Shown: positions 1-8,008, numbered from the stretch's first letter. The stretch is DNA of 64,000 nt from Fusibacter sp. 3D3 (GCF_001748365.1 NZ_BDHH01000012.1:85892-149891); one strand, 5' to 3'. Notes: a model not told the origin generated them from the sequence alone. Numbers and translations are program-made.

Positions 1-85
1 CACACGGGGATAGCTTGCTTATGCTGTAGCCGTTAGGCTACTCGAACAAGAAGCCCCCACTTCTTCAAGTGGTGGGAGTATGTCA
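1..85 (+). mobile_element. Right end of an IS200/IS605-type element (omega-RNA-like 3' end)
   Basis: Two consecutive hairpins are visible: GTAGCC-GTTA-GGCTAC (about 25-40) and a C-rich one whose arms are CCCCCACTT and AAGTGGTGGG (about 53-77), followed by GAGTATGTCAC. A terminal pyrimidine/purine-rich hairpin just inside the right boundary is typical of IS200/IS605 elements, where this region also forms the 3' part of the TnpB omega RNA. The transposase or tnpB gene would lie to the left, outside the window. The next bases read directly into an AlkA coding frame, so the element appears to end inside alkA. The exact boundary near base 85 is inferred. Confidence 0.6.
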
Positions 86-568
86 CAGTTTGCTTATACA
101 CTTAAAAAGAGATTCGTTGAAACATATGGCAAATCAATTCTTTTTCAAGAGGAACGCTATTATCTATTTCCAACACCAGAGGTGATTGTAAATCTGAGTG
201 TAGATGATTTAAAAAAGCTTCAATTCACAGGCCGTAAAGCTGAATATGTCATAGGGATTGCAAAATTGTTTTGTCAGGGGGAACTCGGTGAAAAAGAATT
301 GAGAGAAATGGATTACTATGCCGAATTGAAGCGTAAATTTTTGAAAGTGAGAGGTATTGGAAACTGGACAGCGGATTATATCATGCTTAAATGTCTTAAT
401 ATTAACGAAGCATTTCCCATTGCAGATGTAGGCATTCATAATGCACTTAAAGGCATCTTAAATTTAGCTCAAAAGCCAACGATTGAAGCGATTGAAATGA
501 TGTCAAAAGCTTGGGAAGGCAACGAGGCGTACATGACTTTTTATCTATGGAGGTATTTATATGACTGA
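80..568 (+). pseudogene. alkA: 5'-truncated DNA-3-methyladenine glycosylase (AlkA C-terminal half)
   Basis: The 162-residue frame matches the C-terminal HhH-GPD half of AlkA-type base-excision glycosylases, which are normally about 280-300 residues. The helix-hairpin-helix KVRGIGNWTADY and the catalytic aspartate of FPIADVGIHNAL (Asp116 of this frame) are present, but the N-terminal domain is missing. The first codons (ATG TCA C) belong to the right end of the upstream insertion element, and family-like sequence begins at FAYTLKKRFVE. I read this as a gene cut by a transposon. Loss of the N-terminal domain probably inactivates it, although the catalytic core could still be translated. It overlaps ogt by 8 bases, the remnant of an alkylation-repair operon. 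Confidence 0.75.
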
Positions 569-1037
569 TTTTTATAGAGATGAAATGGAAACCCCTTTTG
601 GAATCATAGAAATTATAAGCGAATCACCATATTTACTTAGGATTGATATCCTCAGAACAACAGAGGGTGAAAGACCTATCAATCCCAATGAAATCACAGA
701 AAAGACTAAAAGACAATTGGATGAATATTTTGAAGGCAAACGCGTAGACTTTGACCTACCGCTTTCACCGCAAGGCACTGCATACCAAAAAAAAGTGTGG
801 CAATATTTACTGGAGATTCCTTATGGCGTGACGATATCCTACAAGACATTGGCTTGTTGGACTGGCAATGAAAATGCGTCTAGGGCTGTGGGACATGCCA
901 ATAGTAAAAATCCAATTATGATTGTCATCCCTTGTCACCGTGTGATTGGAAAGAATGGCACTCTAACGGGATATGCAGGAGGCCTTGATGTTAAGCAATG
1001 GCTCATTGAACATGAACAAAAATTTGCCAATCTATAG
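561..1037 (+). CDS. ogt: Methylated-DNA--protein-cysteine methyltransferase
   Basis: This is a 158-residue Ogt/MGMT-type suicide enzyme that transfers the alkyl group from O6-alkylguanine (or O4-alkylthymine) to its own cysteine. The active-site motif IPCHRVIG is intact, with acceptor Cys125, and an HTH-like stretch (KTLACWTGNENASRAVGHA) precedes it, as in the family. The start codon lies inside the end of the alkA remnant (ATG overlapping by 8 bases, with GGAGG-like sequence at 549-554), so the two genes were translationally coupled. With alkA truncated, ogt may now depend on a promoter outside the window or within the insertion element. Confidence 0.93.
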   Translation: MTDFYRDEMETPFGIIEIISESPYLLRIDILRTTEGERPINPNEITEKTKRQLDEYFEGKRVDFDLPLSPQGTAYQKKVWQYLLEIPYGVTISYKTLACWTGNENASRAVGHANSKNPIMIVIPCHRVIGKNGTLTGYAGGLDVKQWLIEHEQKFANL

Positions 1038-1048
1038 AGGCTGTGATA

Positions 1049-1105
1049 ATATCTCCTCAAGGGTTACGAAGTTAGCGAAGCGGACTGAGTATACGCTTTG
1101 ATAAG
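1049..1105 (+). repeat. Partial copy of a dispersed structured repeat
   Basis: The stretch GGGTTACGAAGTTAGCGAAG through CTTTGATAAG is nearly identical to sequence at 14238-14279 and 50670-50717, and to the reverse complement of 35920-35960. It contains an AAGCG/CGCTT stem. Here only the outer arm and the ATCTCCTCAA end of the full repeat are present; the internal hairpins seen in the 147-base copies are missing. Confidence 0.65.
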
Positions 1106-1153
1106 CCGTTGATGATTACTTGATGGCTATAAAATTGAGAATGGAGATTGTTT

Positions 1154-1495
1154 ATGTTTAAATTACCAAATTGCCCTAAATGCAACTGTGAATATACCTA
1201 TGAAATGGGATCGGTTTATGTTTGCCCAGAATGCGCGTATGAATGGGCAATTGAACCCGTAGAGGGTGCTGAAACAGATGAGAAAATAATCAAAGATGCC
1301 AATGGCAATGTTCTATCAGATGGGGACTCTGTTACGGTTATTAAAGATTTAAAAGTTAAAGGGAGTTCATCTGTGCTTAAAATAGGCACAAAGGTTAAAA
1401 ATATTAGACTTGTTGAAGGGGATCACGATATTGATTGTAAAATCGATGGATTTGGTGCTATGAAATTAAAATCGGAATTCGTTAAAAAAATATAA
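1154..1495 (+). CDS. yjdM: YjdM/PhnA-family zinc-ribbon protein
   Basis: The 113-residue protein is a clear YjdM (formerly PhnA) family member. An N-terminal zinc ribbon has two pairs (CPKCNCEY and CPECAYEW, about residues 7-29). It is followed by the strongly conserved [20 protein letters not shown] and a C-terminal beta domain ending [12 protein letters not shown]. The family's old name came from linkage to phosphonate genes, but no phosphonate genes are nearby and the biochemical role is not established. I start at ATG 1154, 7 bases after TGGAGAT; an in-frame TTG at 1148 is less likely. It stands alone. Confidence 0.9.
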   Translation: MFKLPNCPKCNCEYTYEMGSVYVCPECAYEWAIEPVEGAETDEKIIKDANGNVLSDGDSVTVIKDLKVKGSSSVLKIGTKVKNIRLVEGDHDIDCKIDGFGAMKLKSEFVKKI

Positions 1496-1620
1496 TCTGT
1501 CCTTCTTTTTGATGCACGTGGAGTGTATTTTGAGACTGGAAAGGGTTAAAAAATAAGAGTGTGAGAAATGGCAGTGATGTGGCTGTGAATTTTGTGATGG
1601 TTGAAACCTAGTGAAATATT

Positions 1621-2305
1621 GGCAAACAAATTTGCGAAGCACAAGGAAACAATGATCGTGCTGAATATGGTAAAGGTTTATTGAAATACCTTTCTGAAAA
1701 ATTGACTGATGAATTTGGAAAAGGCTTTACCATGACAAATTTGAGCGATATGCGTCAGTTTTACATAGCGTTTCCAAATTATCACGCACTGCATGATGAA
1801 TTGAGCTGGACACATTATAGGATACTATTAAAAGTTGAAGATGTAAAAGCAAGACAATTTTATCTTGACGCATGTTCAAAATCCAATTGGAGTACAAGGC
1901 AACTTGAACGTCAGATTAATTCTTTTTATTTTCAACGGCTTTTATCAAGTCAAGATAAGGATAGTGTAAGAAACGAAATTCAAACACTTGAAAAGGGTGT
2001 TGATGTTAAAGACATCCTAAGAGCCCCCTATGTACTTCAATTTTTAGGACTTGAGCAGACTCCGAATCTTTATGAAAAAGACATAGAAAAAGGCTTAATT
2101 GATCATGCTTTACTCTATGAACCAACGCGCCAAGGTGTTACCTAGATTCCAAGAGTCTTTTTCTTCTATGTTCCCGCATCCAAGACAAAGTTCGGTTACA
2201 ATGATGGACAATAGAATATACAGCAATACTGATCTTGCAAACCTGTTGATGGAAGCTGATCAAAAGAAAAATCTTATAGAAGCTGTAACGGCAGCATTAG
2301 TATGA
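1621..2305 (+). pseudogene. Decayed DUF1016 (YhcG/PDDEXK-type) gene
   Basis: From 1621 the frame reads GKQICEAQGNNDRAEYGKGL and continues into 1681-2145 (KYLSEKLTDEFGKGF, LSWTHYRILL, FYLDACSKSNWSTRQLERQI), which is the N-terminal domain of DUF1016 proteins. TAG and TGA stops lie immediately upstream, so the first part is gone. At the family sequence KGLIDH (about 2103) homology ends abruptly: the PDDEXK nuclease domain is absent, and a short unrelated frame ends at 2305. No plausible start with a ribosome binding site exists. Genes of this family often accompany restriction-modification or toxin-antitoxin loci, but no partner survives here. Confidence 0.7.
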
Positions 2306-2310
2306 TAATG

Positions 2311-2352
2311 GCTGTTGCTGATCTAAACAATTAGATTCGCAACAGCTCTTTT
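2311..2352. terminator. Hairpin terminator between convergent units
   Basis: GCTGTTGC (2311-2318) pairs with GCAACAGC (2339-2346), with an inner ATCTAA/TTAGAT stem, followed by TCTTTTA. The EFR1 stop codon lies inside the hairpin. A closely similar hairpin occurs at 50735-50772. Confidence 0.7.
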
Positions 2353-3107
2353 AATGTGATGTTGGGATTCGTATATTGGTAATCGGTTTTGGGCTTCATG
2401 TGCTTAAATCGGATGGCTTCTTCGGGGCAATGATGTAGGCAAGAAAAGCACATCTCACATTTGTGATTCATTTGTGGATAGGTTGAAGATGTAGTAATGT
2501 TATCCACAGGACACACTTTTGAGCATAGACCACAGTTGGTACACTTCGCTTTATCAATATTAAGTTTATTAAATTCGAGGTAAGAAGTACTCAATTTTTG
2601 CATGAAACTACTGACAAGATGTGTGGCGATTTTTTGCGTTGGTAATTTACCTTTTTCATGATTCAGTAAGGACTGAATGGTTTTATCAATTTCGTGATCT
2701 GCATCTGTGAGCATTTGAGGCATTTTTGCCTTAGGTGTTGGGAAGATAATACTATTATCAGGCAGTACAAATGAAAAGGTACTTGAAACGCCGATATGAC
2801 GTGCGTTCAAAATAGAAGTACAATTGGCAAGTGCATTGCCACCACCAGCACCATAATTGGCAATGAGAAATACATAGGGCTGATCTGAGAGTTCGATTTT
2901 TTCAAGAAAACGCTTCACAATTTTAGGGGCATCGTAAAAATAAACGGGAAATACAATACCAATATTTTGTGCGTTTGTCTTTACAGGGCTTTCTAAATTT
3001 AGAGAACCGATGGGGATCAACTTTGAATCTGAAAAAGAATGCGCGATTTTTTTAGCAATATAATAGGTGTTTCCTGTTCCTGAGAAATAGTAGAGTTCTG
3101 TACTCAT
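2331..3107 (-). CDS. EFR1-family flavodoxin-ferredoxin fusion protein
   Basis: The 258-residue protein joins an N-terminal flavodoxin-like domain (LYYFSGTGNTYYIAKKIA, residues about 4-21, FMN phosphate loop) to a C-terminal 2[4Fe-4S] ferredoxin domain with motifs CTNCGLCSKVCP and CEMCFSCLHHCP. This is the EFR1 architecture, thought to shuttle electrons in anaerobes; the partner is unknown. I start at ATG 3107, directly after AACCTCC in reverse (AGGAGG), which removes 21 residues from the longest frame. A 16-base palindrome lies 12 bases upstream of the start and also precedes the adjacent arsR-type gene, so the two are probably co-regulated. Confidence 0.88.
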   Translation of the reverse strand: MSTELYYFSGTGNTYYIAKKIAHSFSDSKLIPIGSLNLESPVKTNAQNIGIVFPVYFYDAPKIVKRFLEKIELSDQPYVFLIANYGAGGGNALANCTSILNARHIGVSSTFSFVLPDNSIIFPTPKAKMPQMLTDADHEIDKTIQSLLNHEKGKLPTQKIATHLVSSFMQKLSTSYLEFNKLNIDKAKCTNCGLCSKVCPVDNITTSSTYPQMNHKCEMCFSCLHHCPEEAIRFKHMKPKTDYQYTNPNITLKELLRI

Positions 3108-3118
3108 ATAACCTCCTT

Positions 3119-3134
3119 GTGCATTTAAATGCAC
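3119..3134. promoter_or_regulatory. Palindromic operator upstream of the EFR1 gene
   Basis: GTGCATTTAAATGCAC is a perfect 16-base palindrome 12 bases upstream of the EFR1 start. It is almost identical to the site at 3608-3623 in front of the ArsR-type regulator, which makes that protein the likely ligand. Confidence 0.7.
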
Positions 3135-3186
3135 GTATAATTTAGAAAATAAAGCGAATAAATCGCTCAATTTTGTAATGCAATGT

Positions 3187-3594
3187 TTAATCTTGTGGAT
3201 CCTCTAAATAATTTTTGTAAGTCAAATGGTGTTCGTATAAATAATCATAAGTGTCATCACAGGTGTTTTTCAGAACAACTTTTATATCTGAAACCACGGC
3301 TTCCATCTTATAGAGAAAAGCCATTCCATCTAATTGATAATAATGATGTCTTGAAATTACGGTAAGAATTAAAAGGCCTTCTTCTTTCATCATTTTAAGA
3401 TGTTTTGAGATCACAGAGCGATCTTGTGGAAAATGCTCCGAAATGGTGCTGATATCAGCAGGCCCGTTTAAAGCCAAAAACTTAATAATTTCCATCCGAA
3501 TATTCTCACCAAGAATCTTGAAAATATCTTGTTGAAAAAGCTTATTCATTTGTTCAGGCGTTATCGCATTTTTTTCACAGTTTTCTCTTTTCAT
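3187..3594 (-). CDS. ArsR-family winged-helix regulator
   Basis: The 135-residue protein has a winged HTH (ILGENIRMEIIKFLALNGPADISTISEHFPQDRSVISKHLKMMKEEGLL, about residues 22-70) in the ArsR pattern. The metal-binding ELCVCDL motif is absent, so it is not a classical arsenic/cadmium sensor. Start chosen at ATG 3594, 14 bases downstream of the operator at 3608-3623; the longer frame would run through that operator. It lies 79 bases upstream of the EFR1 gene on the same strand, and both genes carry the same palindrome, suggesting autoregulation plus control of EFR1. Confidence 0.82.
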   Translation of the reverse strand: MKRENCEKNAITPEQMNKLFQQDIFKILGENIRMEIIKFLALNGPADISTISEHFPQDRSVISKHLKMMKEEGLLILTVISRHHYYQLDGMAFLYKMEAVVSDIKVVLKNTCDDTYDYLYEHHLTYKNYLEDPQD

Positions 3595-3607
3595 AATCGT
3601 ATTATAT

Positions 3608-3623
3608 ATGCATTTATATGCAC
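3608..3623. promoter_or_regulatory. Palindromic operator upstream of the arsR-type gene
   Basis: ATGCATTTATATGCAC matches the EFR1 operator at 14 of 16 positions and is placed the same short distance before a start codon. Confidence 0.68.
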
Positions 3624-3756
3624 GTGTCAATGATTTGTTTTGAATAAGCGGGTTGATTCTATGGATACCCTAAAAGGTTCTTTTTAGAAGGGGATTGTGT
3701 GCTTAAAATTTGTTATAATGATAAAGAAATGTGCATAAACTTGATGAGGTGCGAAG

Positions 3757-4221
3757 ATGAAAGTAGAAAGATTATTAAATATACTCATGTATTTAATCAA
3801 CCGTAAAAAAGTCTCAGCAAATGCCTTAGCAGAACATTTTGACGTTTCTAAACGGACGATTCAAAGAGATATCGATCACTTGACACTTGCAGGGATACCC
3901 ATATATTCGGAGATTGGAAGAGGTGGCGGCTATCAACTAATGGAGCATTTTAAAATGGACAAAAGCTATCTAAATGCATCTGAATCAAATCTTCTTTACA
4001 CTTTTTTAGCAGATATAGAAAGAACGACGCCAAGTGATGAAATTCAAACTACATGTAATAAACTCATGGCACTTTTTCCTAAAGATACAGACAATGATAG
4101 ACTCATTATCCAAATGATGCCCCAATTCAATCAAGAAAATTTTAGTGTGGTGTTTAAACAGTTAACGAAAGCGAGAGCTGAACACTTAAAAGTGACTATT
4201 GCAAAAAGCGCTTCAAAATAA
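3757..4221 (+). CDS. YafY-type HTH regulator lacking most of its WYL domain
   Basis: The N-terminal HTH_11/DeoR-like domain is typical of YafY/WYL regulators (VERLLNILMYLINRKKVSANALAEHFDVSKRTIQRDIDHL, GIPIYSEIGRGGGYQL). Those proteins are usually about 300 residues; this one stops at 154, just where the WYL ligand-binding domain should begin. Either the gene is truncated and binds DNA without sensing, or it is a natural short form. The downstream 110 bases show no continuation of a WYL domain in any frame that I could recognise. Start ATG 3757 follows GAGGTGCGAAG. Confidence 0.72.
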   Translation: MKVERLLNILMYLINRKKVSANALAEHFDVSKRTIQRDIDHLTLAGIPIYSEIGRGGGYQLMEHFKMDKSYLNASESNLLYTFLADIERTTPSDEIQTTCNKLMALFPKDTDNDRLIIQMMPQFNQENFSVVFKQLTKARAEHLKVTIAKSASK

Positions 4222-4338
4222 CATTTGAGCTATTTTAGATACTTCAAGTCATAAAGAGTGACATACAGTTGTCGTCATTTATAAATTAAAATGAATTAAG
4301 AGTCTAAATAGATTCATTATTTTTAAAGGAGAACGATC

Positions 4339-4383
4339 ATGAAAATATGTCAAATATGTTTTGGAGAACTCAAATATGTTTGA
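4339..4383 (+). CDS. Possible 14-residue leader peptide overlapping the DUF3795 start
   Basis: AAAGGAGAACGATC precedes ATG 4339, and the frame encodes MKICQICFGELKYV before TGA 4381-4383. The stop overlaps the ATG (4376) of the next gene. This is the strongest ribosome binding site in the region, so ribosomes finishing the leader could reinitiate at 4376. It may instead be a relic of a longer N-terminus. Confidence 0.35.
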   Translation: MKICQICFGELKYV

Positions 4384-4636
4384 ATCTAGATGTGGTGTGC
4401 GCTGTGATATTTGTGAGCGCAAGGAACAAGTAAACTGTAAAGGGTGCACTAAAATGTCTGCGCCATTTTGGGGTGGAAAATGCGGTGTAAAATCGTGTTG
4501 TGAAGAAAAAGGCCATAATCATTGTGGCGAGTGTGACACGTTCCCATGTGAAATGCTTAGCAACATGGGGGTGGCACAAGGGTTTGATCCGTTACCCAAG
4601 ATTGAGCAGTGTAAAAAATGGAAGTGTGAAAGTTGA
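4376..4636 (+). CDS. DUF3795 cysteine-rich protein
   Basis: The 86-residue protein is rich in cysteine and matches DUF3795: CGVRCDICERKEQVNCKGC near the N-terminus, then CGVKSCCEEKGHNHCGECDTFPCEML. The arrangement suggests metal or iron-sulfur binding, but the function is unknown. I prefer ATG 4376 because GGAG (4363-4366) lies 9 bases upstream; an in-frame TTG at 4361 is a poorer choice. A short upstream frame ends inside the start codon. A rho-independent terminator follows at 4662. Confidence 0.78.
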   Translation: MFESRCGVRCDICERKEQVNCKGCTKMSAPFWGGKCGVKSCCEEKGHNHCGECDTFPCEMLSNMGVAQGFDPLPKIEQCKKWKCES

Positions 4637-4661
4637 AAGACTCTAATCAGTCTTTTGAATA

Positions 4662-4706
4662 AAACCAGACAGTTTAAGCCAATGTGGCATCTGTCTGGTT
4701 TTTATT
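4662..4706 (+). terminator. Rho-independent terminator
   Basis: AAACCAGACAG (4662-4672) pairs with CTGTCTGGTTT (4691-4701) and is followed by TTATTTTTA. Confidence 0.85.
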
Positions 4707-4770
4707 TTTAAAATTGATATAATGAGAAGAAAAGGTCATCATGATTAGAACATAAAATAGGAGTGTTACC

Positions 4771-5427
4771 ATGACAAAAAAGGCAAAAGAAATTAAGATC
4801 AATGTACCTCAAATACCTAAGAGTCTCCATGCAGTCAGTGTAGATGAAATTGGTTTTGAATCAGAAGAACTGATTGAATCCATAGATTGTTTTGAGGGGC
4901 GGTTAGAAAATCAAGAAAAGGATTGTGTCTACATTCGAAAATCTATTTTTAAAGATATTTCATTCAAGGGAACGCGGTTTCATAGACTGGATCTTCAAGA
5001 TGTGATCTTCGAGAATTGTGATTTTTCAAATGTGGATTTTACGGATAGTATTATTCATAAAACGGTTTTTAAGGGCTGCAAGATTACAGGTGCCAATTTT
5101 AGCAATACGACTTTAATGAATGTCAAATTAGAAAATTGTAATGGTAAATATGCCAACTTTAGATTTGCGCAAATTAAAAAATCGGCATTTGAAAATTCGA
5201 ATCTGGACTTATCCGATTATCAAAATGCCGTATTTGATGAAGTGTGGTTAGAAAAAACCAGTTTTAGAGAAAGCCAGTGTTCAGGGGCCAAACTCAACGG
5301 CCTTGATTTTAGAACGTGCGATATAGAAGGCTTAGGTGCTCGAATAGAAGATTTAAAAGGTATTGTTATCACGGCTGTTCAAGCGGTGTCTATTGCTAGA
5401 ATTTTGGGCGTTGTCATCAAAGATTAA
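4771..5427 (+). CDS. Pentapeptide-repeat protein
   Basis: The 218-residue protein carries an A(D/N)LXX-type pentapeptide series over about residues 45-190 (for example FENCDFSNVDFTDS, ANFSNTTLMNVKLENCNG, ANFRFAQIKKSAFENSNL), which folds as a right-handed quadrilateral beta helix. The helix is interrupted near residue 150 and ends in a conserved-looking cap, DLKGIVITAVQAVSIARILG. Its length equals that of Qnr topoisomerase-protection proteins, but I do not see the Qnr N-terminus, so quinolone protection is only a possibility. Monocistronic; RBS AATAGGAGTG before ATG 4771. Confidence 0.82.
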   Translation: MTKKAKEIKINVPQIPKSLHAVSVDEIGFESEELIESIDCFEGRLENQEKDCVYIRKSIFKDISFKGTRFHRLDLQDVIFENCDFSNVDFTDSIIHKTVFKGCKITGANFSNTTLMNVKLENCNGKYANFRFAQIKKSAFENSNLDLSDYQNAVFDEVWLEKTSFRESQCSGAKLNGLDFRTCDIEGLGARIEDLKGIVITAVQAVSIARILGVVIKD

Positions 5428-5485
5428 ATAAGTTGCTATTTTCAATTAGAGATTCCTGAAACATATGAGTCTTATTATGCTGTTC

Positions 5486-6244
5486 TTAAATGTGGATAAG
5501 TTCACCATCAGCTGGAATTATAAACGAGCCCTCTATATTGTCTGAATGTGAGATCAGATAATCTTTTAGATTTGTTCTTGTTGTAAGGCAGTGATTAAGC
5601 GCTTCGAGATGTGTACAAATAAGAGTGGCTTTAGATGCTCTAAGGCGAATCGATTGAACATCTTCCGGTGTCAATGTGATGGGATCGCCCACATTAAAAC
5701 GTGCACCACCAGTAAAAGCAAGAATAAGTTCAGGTTTATAGTCGTCTAGTGTTTGAGCAATTGCATCATAGTAAATGGTATCCCCAGTGAGATATAACGT
5801 CGGTTGATGAGAGCACTTGAGAATATAACCAGAGCTGGTGCCCATAAGATTTGCAATTTCTCCTGTACCATGTTGCCCAGGCACTCTTGTAATTTCAACG
5901 TTGCCAATCGTGATAGAGGTCTCTATGGGATAAAGATTGTGAAAGCCCATGGCTTTAAATTTAGAAGTATCTTGAGGCTGACATATTAAGCCCATGTCTT
6001 TTGGAAGAAGATGCTCTGCATAATCATCAAAATGATCCTGATGGGAATGTGTTACTAGGCAAAAATTGGGAAATTCAATTTGATCAAGTTTTATGGGAAA
6101 ATCAACTCTTGGATTGCGGTACTCATTCGGACTGCTTTGAATGGGTGGCTTATCTTCTTTTGGCGCCAGCATAGGGTCGAGTAAAAAAGTGAAGTCACTG
6201 TAAGTTAACAGGCCAGTGGCATGTCTAAAATGTTTATAAATCAT
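5486..6244 (-). CDS. UlaG-like metallo-beta-lactamase-fold hydrolase
   Basis: The 252-residue protein has the MBL zinc motif THSHQDHFDD, a second histidine in VPGQHGTG, an aspartate ligand in LTGDTIYY and a late histidine in CTHLEALNHC. This is the pattern of the UlaG/YtnP-like soluble hydrolases. Substrate unknown. I start at ATG 6244, preceded by AGGAGG; the longer frame has no binding site. It is divergent from the Lrp-type gene at 6421, separated by about 180 bases. Confidence 0.8.
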   Translation of the reverse strand: MIYKHFRHATGLLTYSDFTFLLDPMLAPKEDKPPIQSSPNEYRNPRVDFPIKLDQIEFPNFCLVTHSHQDHFDDYAEHLLPKDMGLICQPQDTSKFKAMGFHNLYPIETSITIGNVEITRVPGQHGTGEIANLMGTSSGYILKCSHQPTLYLTGDTIYYDAIAQTLDDYKPELILAFTGGARFNVGDPITLTPEDVQSIRLRASKATLICTHLEALNHCLTTRTNLKDYLISHSDNIEGSFIIPADGELIHI

Positions 6245-6420
6245 TCTATTCCTCCTAAGTCGTTGTAAAAGCCTTCTGATTTGATAAAATAAAAGTGTTA
6301 CATAAGTATATTTTATTGTATGATCCGATTCTGATAAAGAGGCTTGTGAAAATGATGAAGGTTGTTTGTTTTCAGAGTGAAAGGATATAAGGTATATAGG
6401 TATGTTGAAAGGATATGAAA

Positions 6421-6834
6421 ATGATATTAGATACCATAGATGAAAAATTGATTGCACTTTTAAGAGAAAATTCGAAATTGAGTTATAAAATATTAGGTGA
6501 AAAGGTTCATATGACAGGTCAAGCTGTGGGACTTCGCGTGAAACGGCTTGAAGATGAAGGCGTCATCAAGCGTTATATGATAGATACAAGTGCTAAAGAA
6601 ATGGGAACGCTGATTGCTTATGTTACCTTGACGATGAAGACTCAGGAACATCAGAAGGTTAAATCATTTGTGATGCAGCATTCTGAAATTATAGAAGCAT
6701 CACGAATCAGTGGAGAAGGCTGTTATCTTTTTAAATGCGAGTTTAAAGATCACGAGTCACTTAATGCATTTTGTGATGGCGTTCTTCTATTTGCAAATTA
6801 TAGAGTCAATATTGCCACGGATCGGATTAAATGA
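6421..6834 (+). CDS. Lrp/AsnC-family transcriptional regulator
   Basis: The 137-residue protein starts with the AsnC HTH (LDTIDEKLIALLRENSKLSYKILGEKVHMTGQAVGLRVKRLEDEGVI) and ends with a RAM effector domain (ISGEGCYLFKCEFKDHESLNAF). An adjacent ATG lies at 6415, but AAAGGAT is 7 bases before 6421, so I use 6421. It is divergent from the UlaG-like hydrolase and 93 bases upstream of the IolW-like oxidoreductase; either could be its target. The amino-acid effector cannot be told from sequence. Confidence 0.87.
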   Translation: MILDTIDEKLIALLRENSKLSYKILGEKVHMTGQAVGLRVKRLEDEGVIKRYMIDTSAKEMGTLIAYVTLTMKTQEHQKVKSFVMQHSEIIEASRISGEGCYLFKCEFKDHESLNAFCDGVLLFANYRVNIATDRIK

Positions 6835-6927
6835 TTAGAGAATGCAGTAGAAATAAATGTGGATAAAAATTTTAGATAAAGACTTTTAGGATAAGGATTC
6901 TTAAGATGAGGAATGGGAGGTAGACAG

Positions 6928-7965
6928 ATGCAAGTATTAAAAGTAGGCATTATAGGATACGGTCTTTCTGGTAGGGTTTTCCATGGCGCGGTCATAAAAG
7001 GCGTGGATGGGTTTGAGGTCACCAAGATCGTCACTTCCGATCCGGTTAAGAAAGCGCAAGCACTTGTAGATTTTCAAGGTGCTGAGGTTGTGGCGTCGGC
7101 TCAGGAAGTTATGGATGATCCTCAGATCGATTTAGTGATCGTGTGCACACCTAATACAAGCCACAAGCCTTTGGCAGAAGAAGCACTTCGCAAGGGCAAA
7201 CATGTGGTGATTGAAAAGCCATTTACAGTGACACTTGAAGATGCTGTTGAACTCATGGTGGTCGCTAAGGAAATGAATAAATGCTTATCCGTGTATCAAA
7301 ATCGTCGATTTGACAGTGATTTTAAAACGTTAAAGCGCGTTATAAATGAAAATAGACTAGGTCGCATAGTAGAATTTGAATCTCATTTTGATCGATTTAG
7401 AAACCAGTTTAAAGGCAATGCTTGGCGAGAAGATGCGCATCCGGGGTCTGGTACATTGTATGACTTGGGATCACATTTAATAGATCAAGCGCTCTGTCTC
7501 TTTGGACTTCCAAATGAAGTTTATGGTGATATAAGATCTCAACGACGTGGGGTTGTTGACGATCAATTCGAAGTGATTTTATATTACGATGAACTCAAAG
7601 TGACTCTAAAGGCAGGGAATTTGGTCAAAGAACCCTGGCCGCGTTATATGCTCATCGGCACAGAGGGAACATTTGTGAAATATGGCTTAGATATACAAGA
7701 GTCTGCATTAAGGGAAGGTGCAATTCCTTCTAAAGGTCAATGGGGTCAGGAACCAGAACCGCTTTATGGTATTTTAAATACGCTAGAGTCAAGAGAGACG
7801 GTTATCAGTGAAAAAGGTGATTATCGTGAGTACTATCAGGCGATTTATGAGTCAATCGTAAACAATGCGCCTCTCCCTGTAACGGCTGAAGAAGGCGCAA
7901 ATGTTATCAAAATTATACAGGCCGCAATTGAGAGTGATCGCCTAAAGCGACGTGTAGAGTTATAA
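6928..7965 (+). CDS. Gfo/Idh/MocA-family oxidoreductase (IolW/YvaA-like)
   Basis: The 345-residue protein has the N-terminal Rossmann motif GIIGYGLSGRVFHG (about residues 6-19) and the family EKP motif (GKHVVIEKPFT), then a C-terminal alpha/beta substrate domain with GTLYDLGSHLIDQ containing the catalytic-type Asp/His pair. It resembles B. subtilis IolW (NADP-dependent scyllo-inositol dehydrogenase) more than other subfamilies I know, including SVYQNRRFDSDF and the GTEGTFVKYGLD segment. No inositol genes are nearby, so the substrate is open. ATG 6928 follows GGGAGG by 7 bases; the ATG at 6913 is rejected. Confidence 0.84.
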   Translation: MQVLKVGIIGYGLSGRVFHGAVIKGVDGFEVTKIVTSDPVKKAQALVDFQGAEVVASAQEVMDDPQIDLVIVCTPNTSHKPLAEEALRKGKHVVIEKPFTVTLEDAVELMVVAKEMNKCLSVYQNRRFDSDFKTLKRVINENRLGRIVEFESHFDRFRNQFKGNAWREDAHPGSGTLYDLGSHLIDQALCLFGLPNEVYGDIRSQRRGVVDDQFEVILYYDELKVTLKAGNLVKEPWPRYMLIGTEGTFVKYGLDIQESALREGAIPSKGQWGQEPEPLYGILNTLESRETVISEKGDYREYYQAIYESIVNNAPLPVTAEEGANVIKIIQAAIESDRLKRRVEL

Positions 7966-7971
7966 AACTAA

Positions 7972-8008
7972 GTTCTATAGAATTTTATAGAATTGAGTTC
8001 TATAGAAC
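7972..8008. terminator. Hairpin between convergent genes
   Basis: GTTCTATAGAA (7972-7982) and TTCTATAGAAC (7998-8008) form an inverted repeat, with a related TTTTATAGAA in the loop. It overlaps the kynU stop codon and could end transcripts from both sides, although it lacks a clear U-run. Confidence 0.45.
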
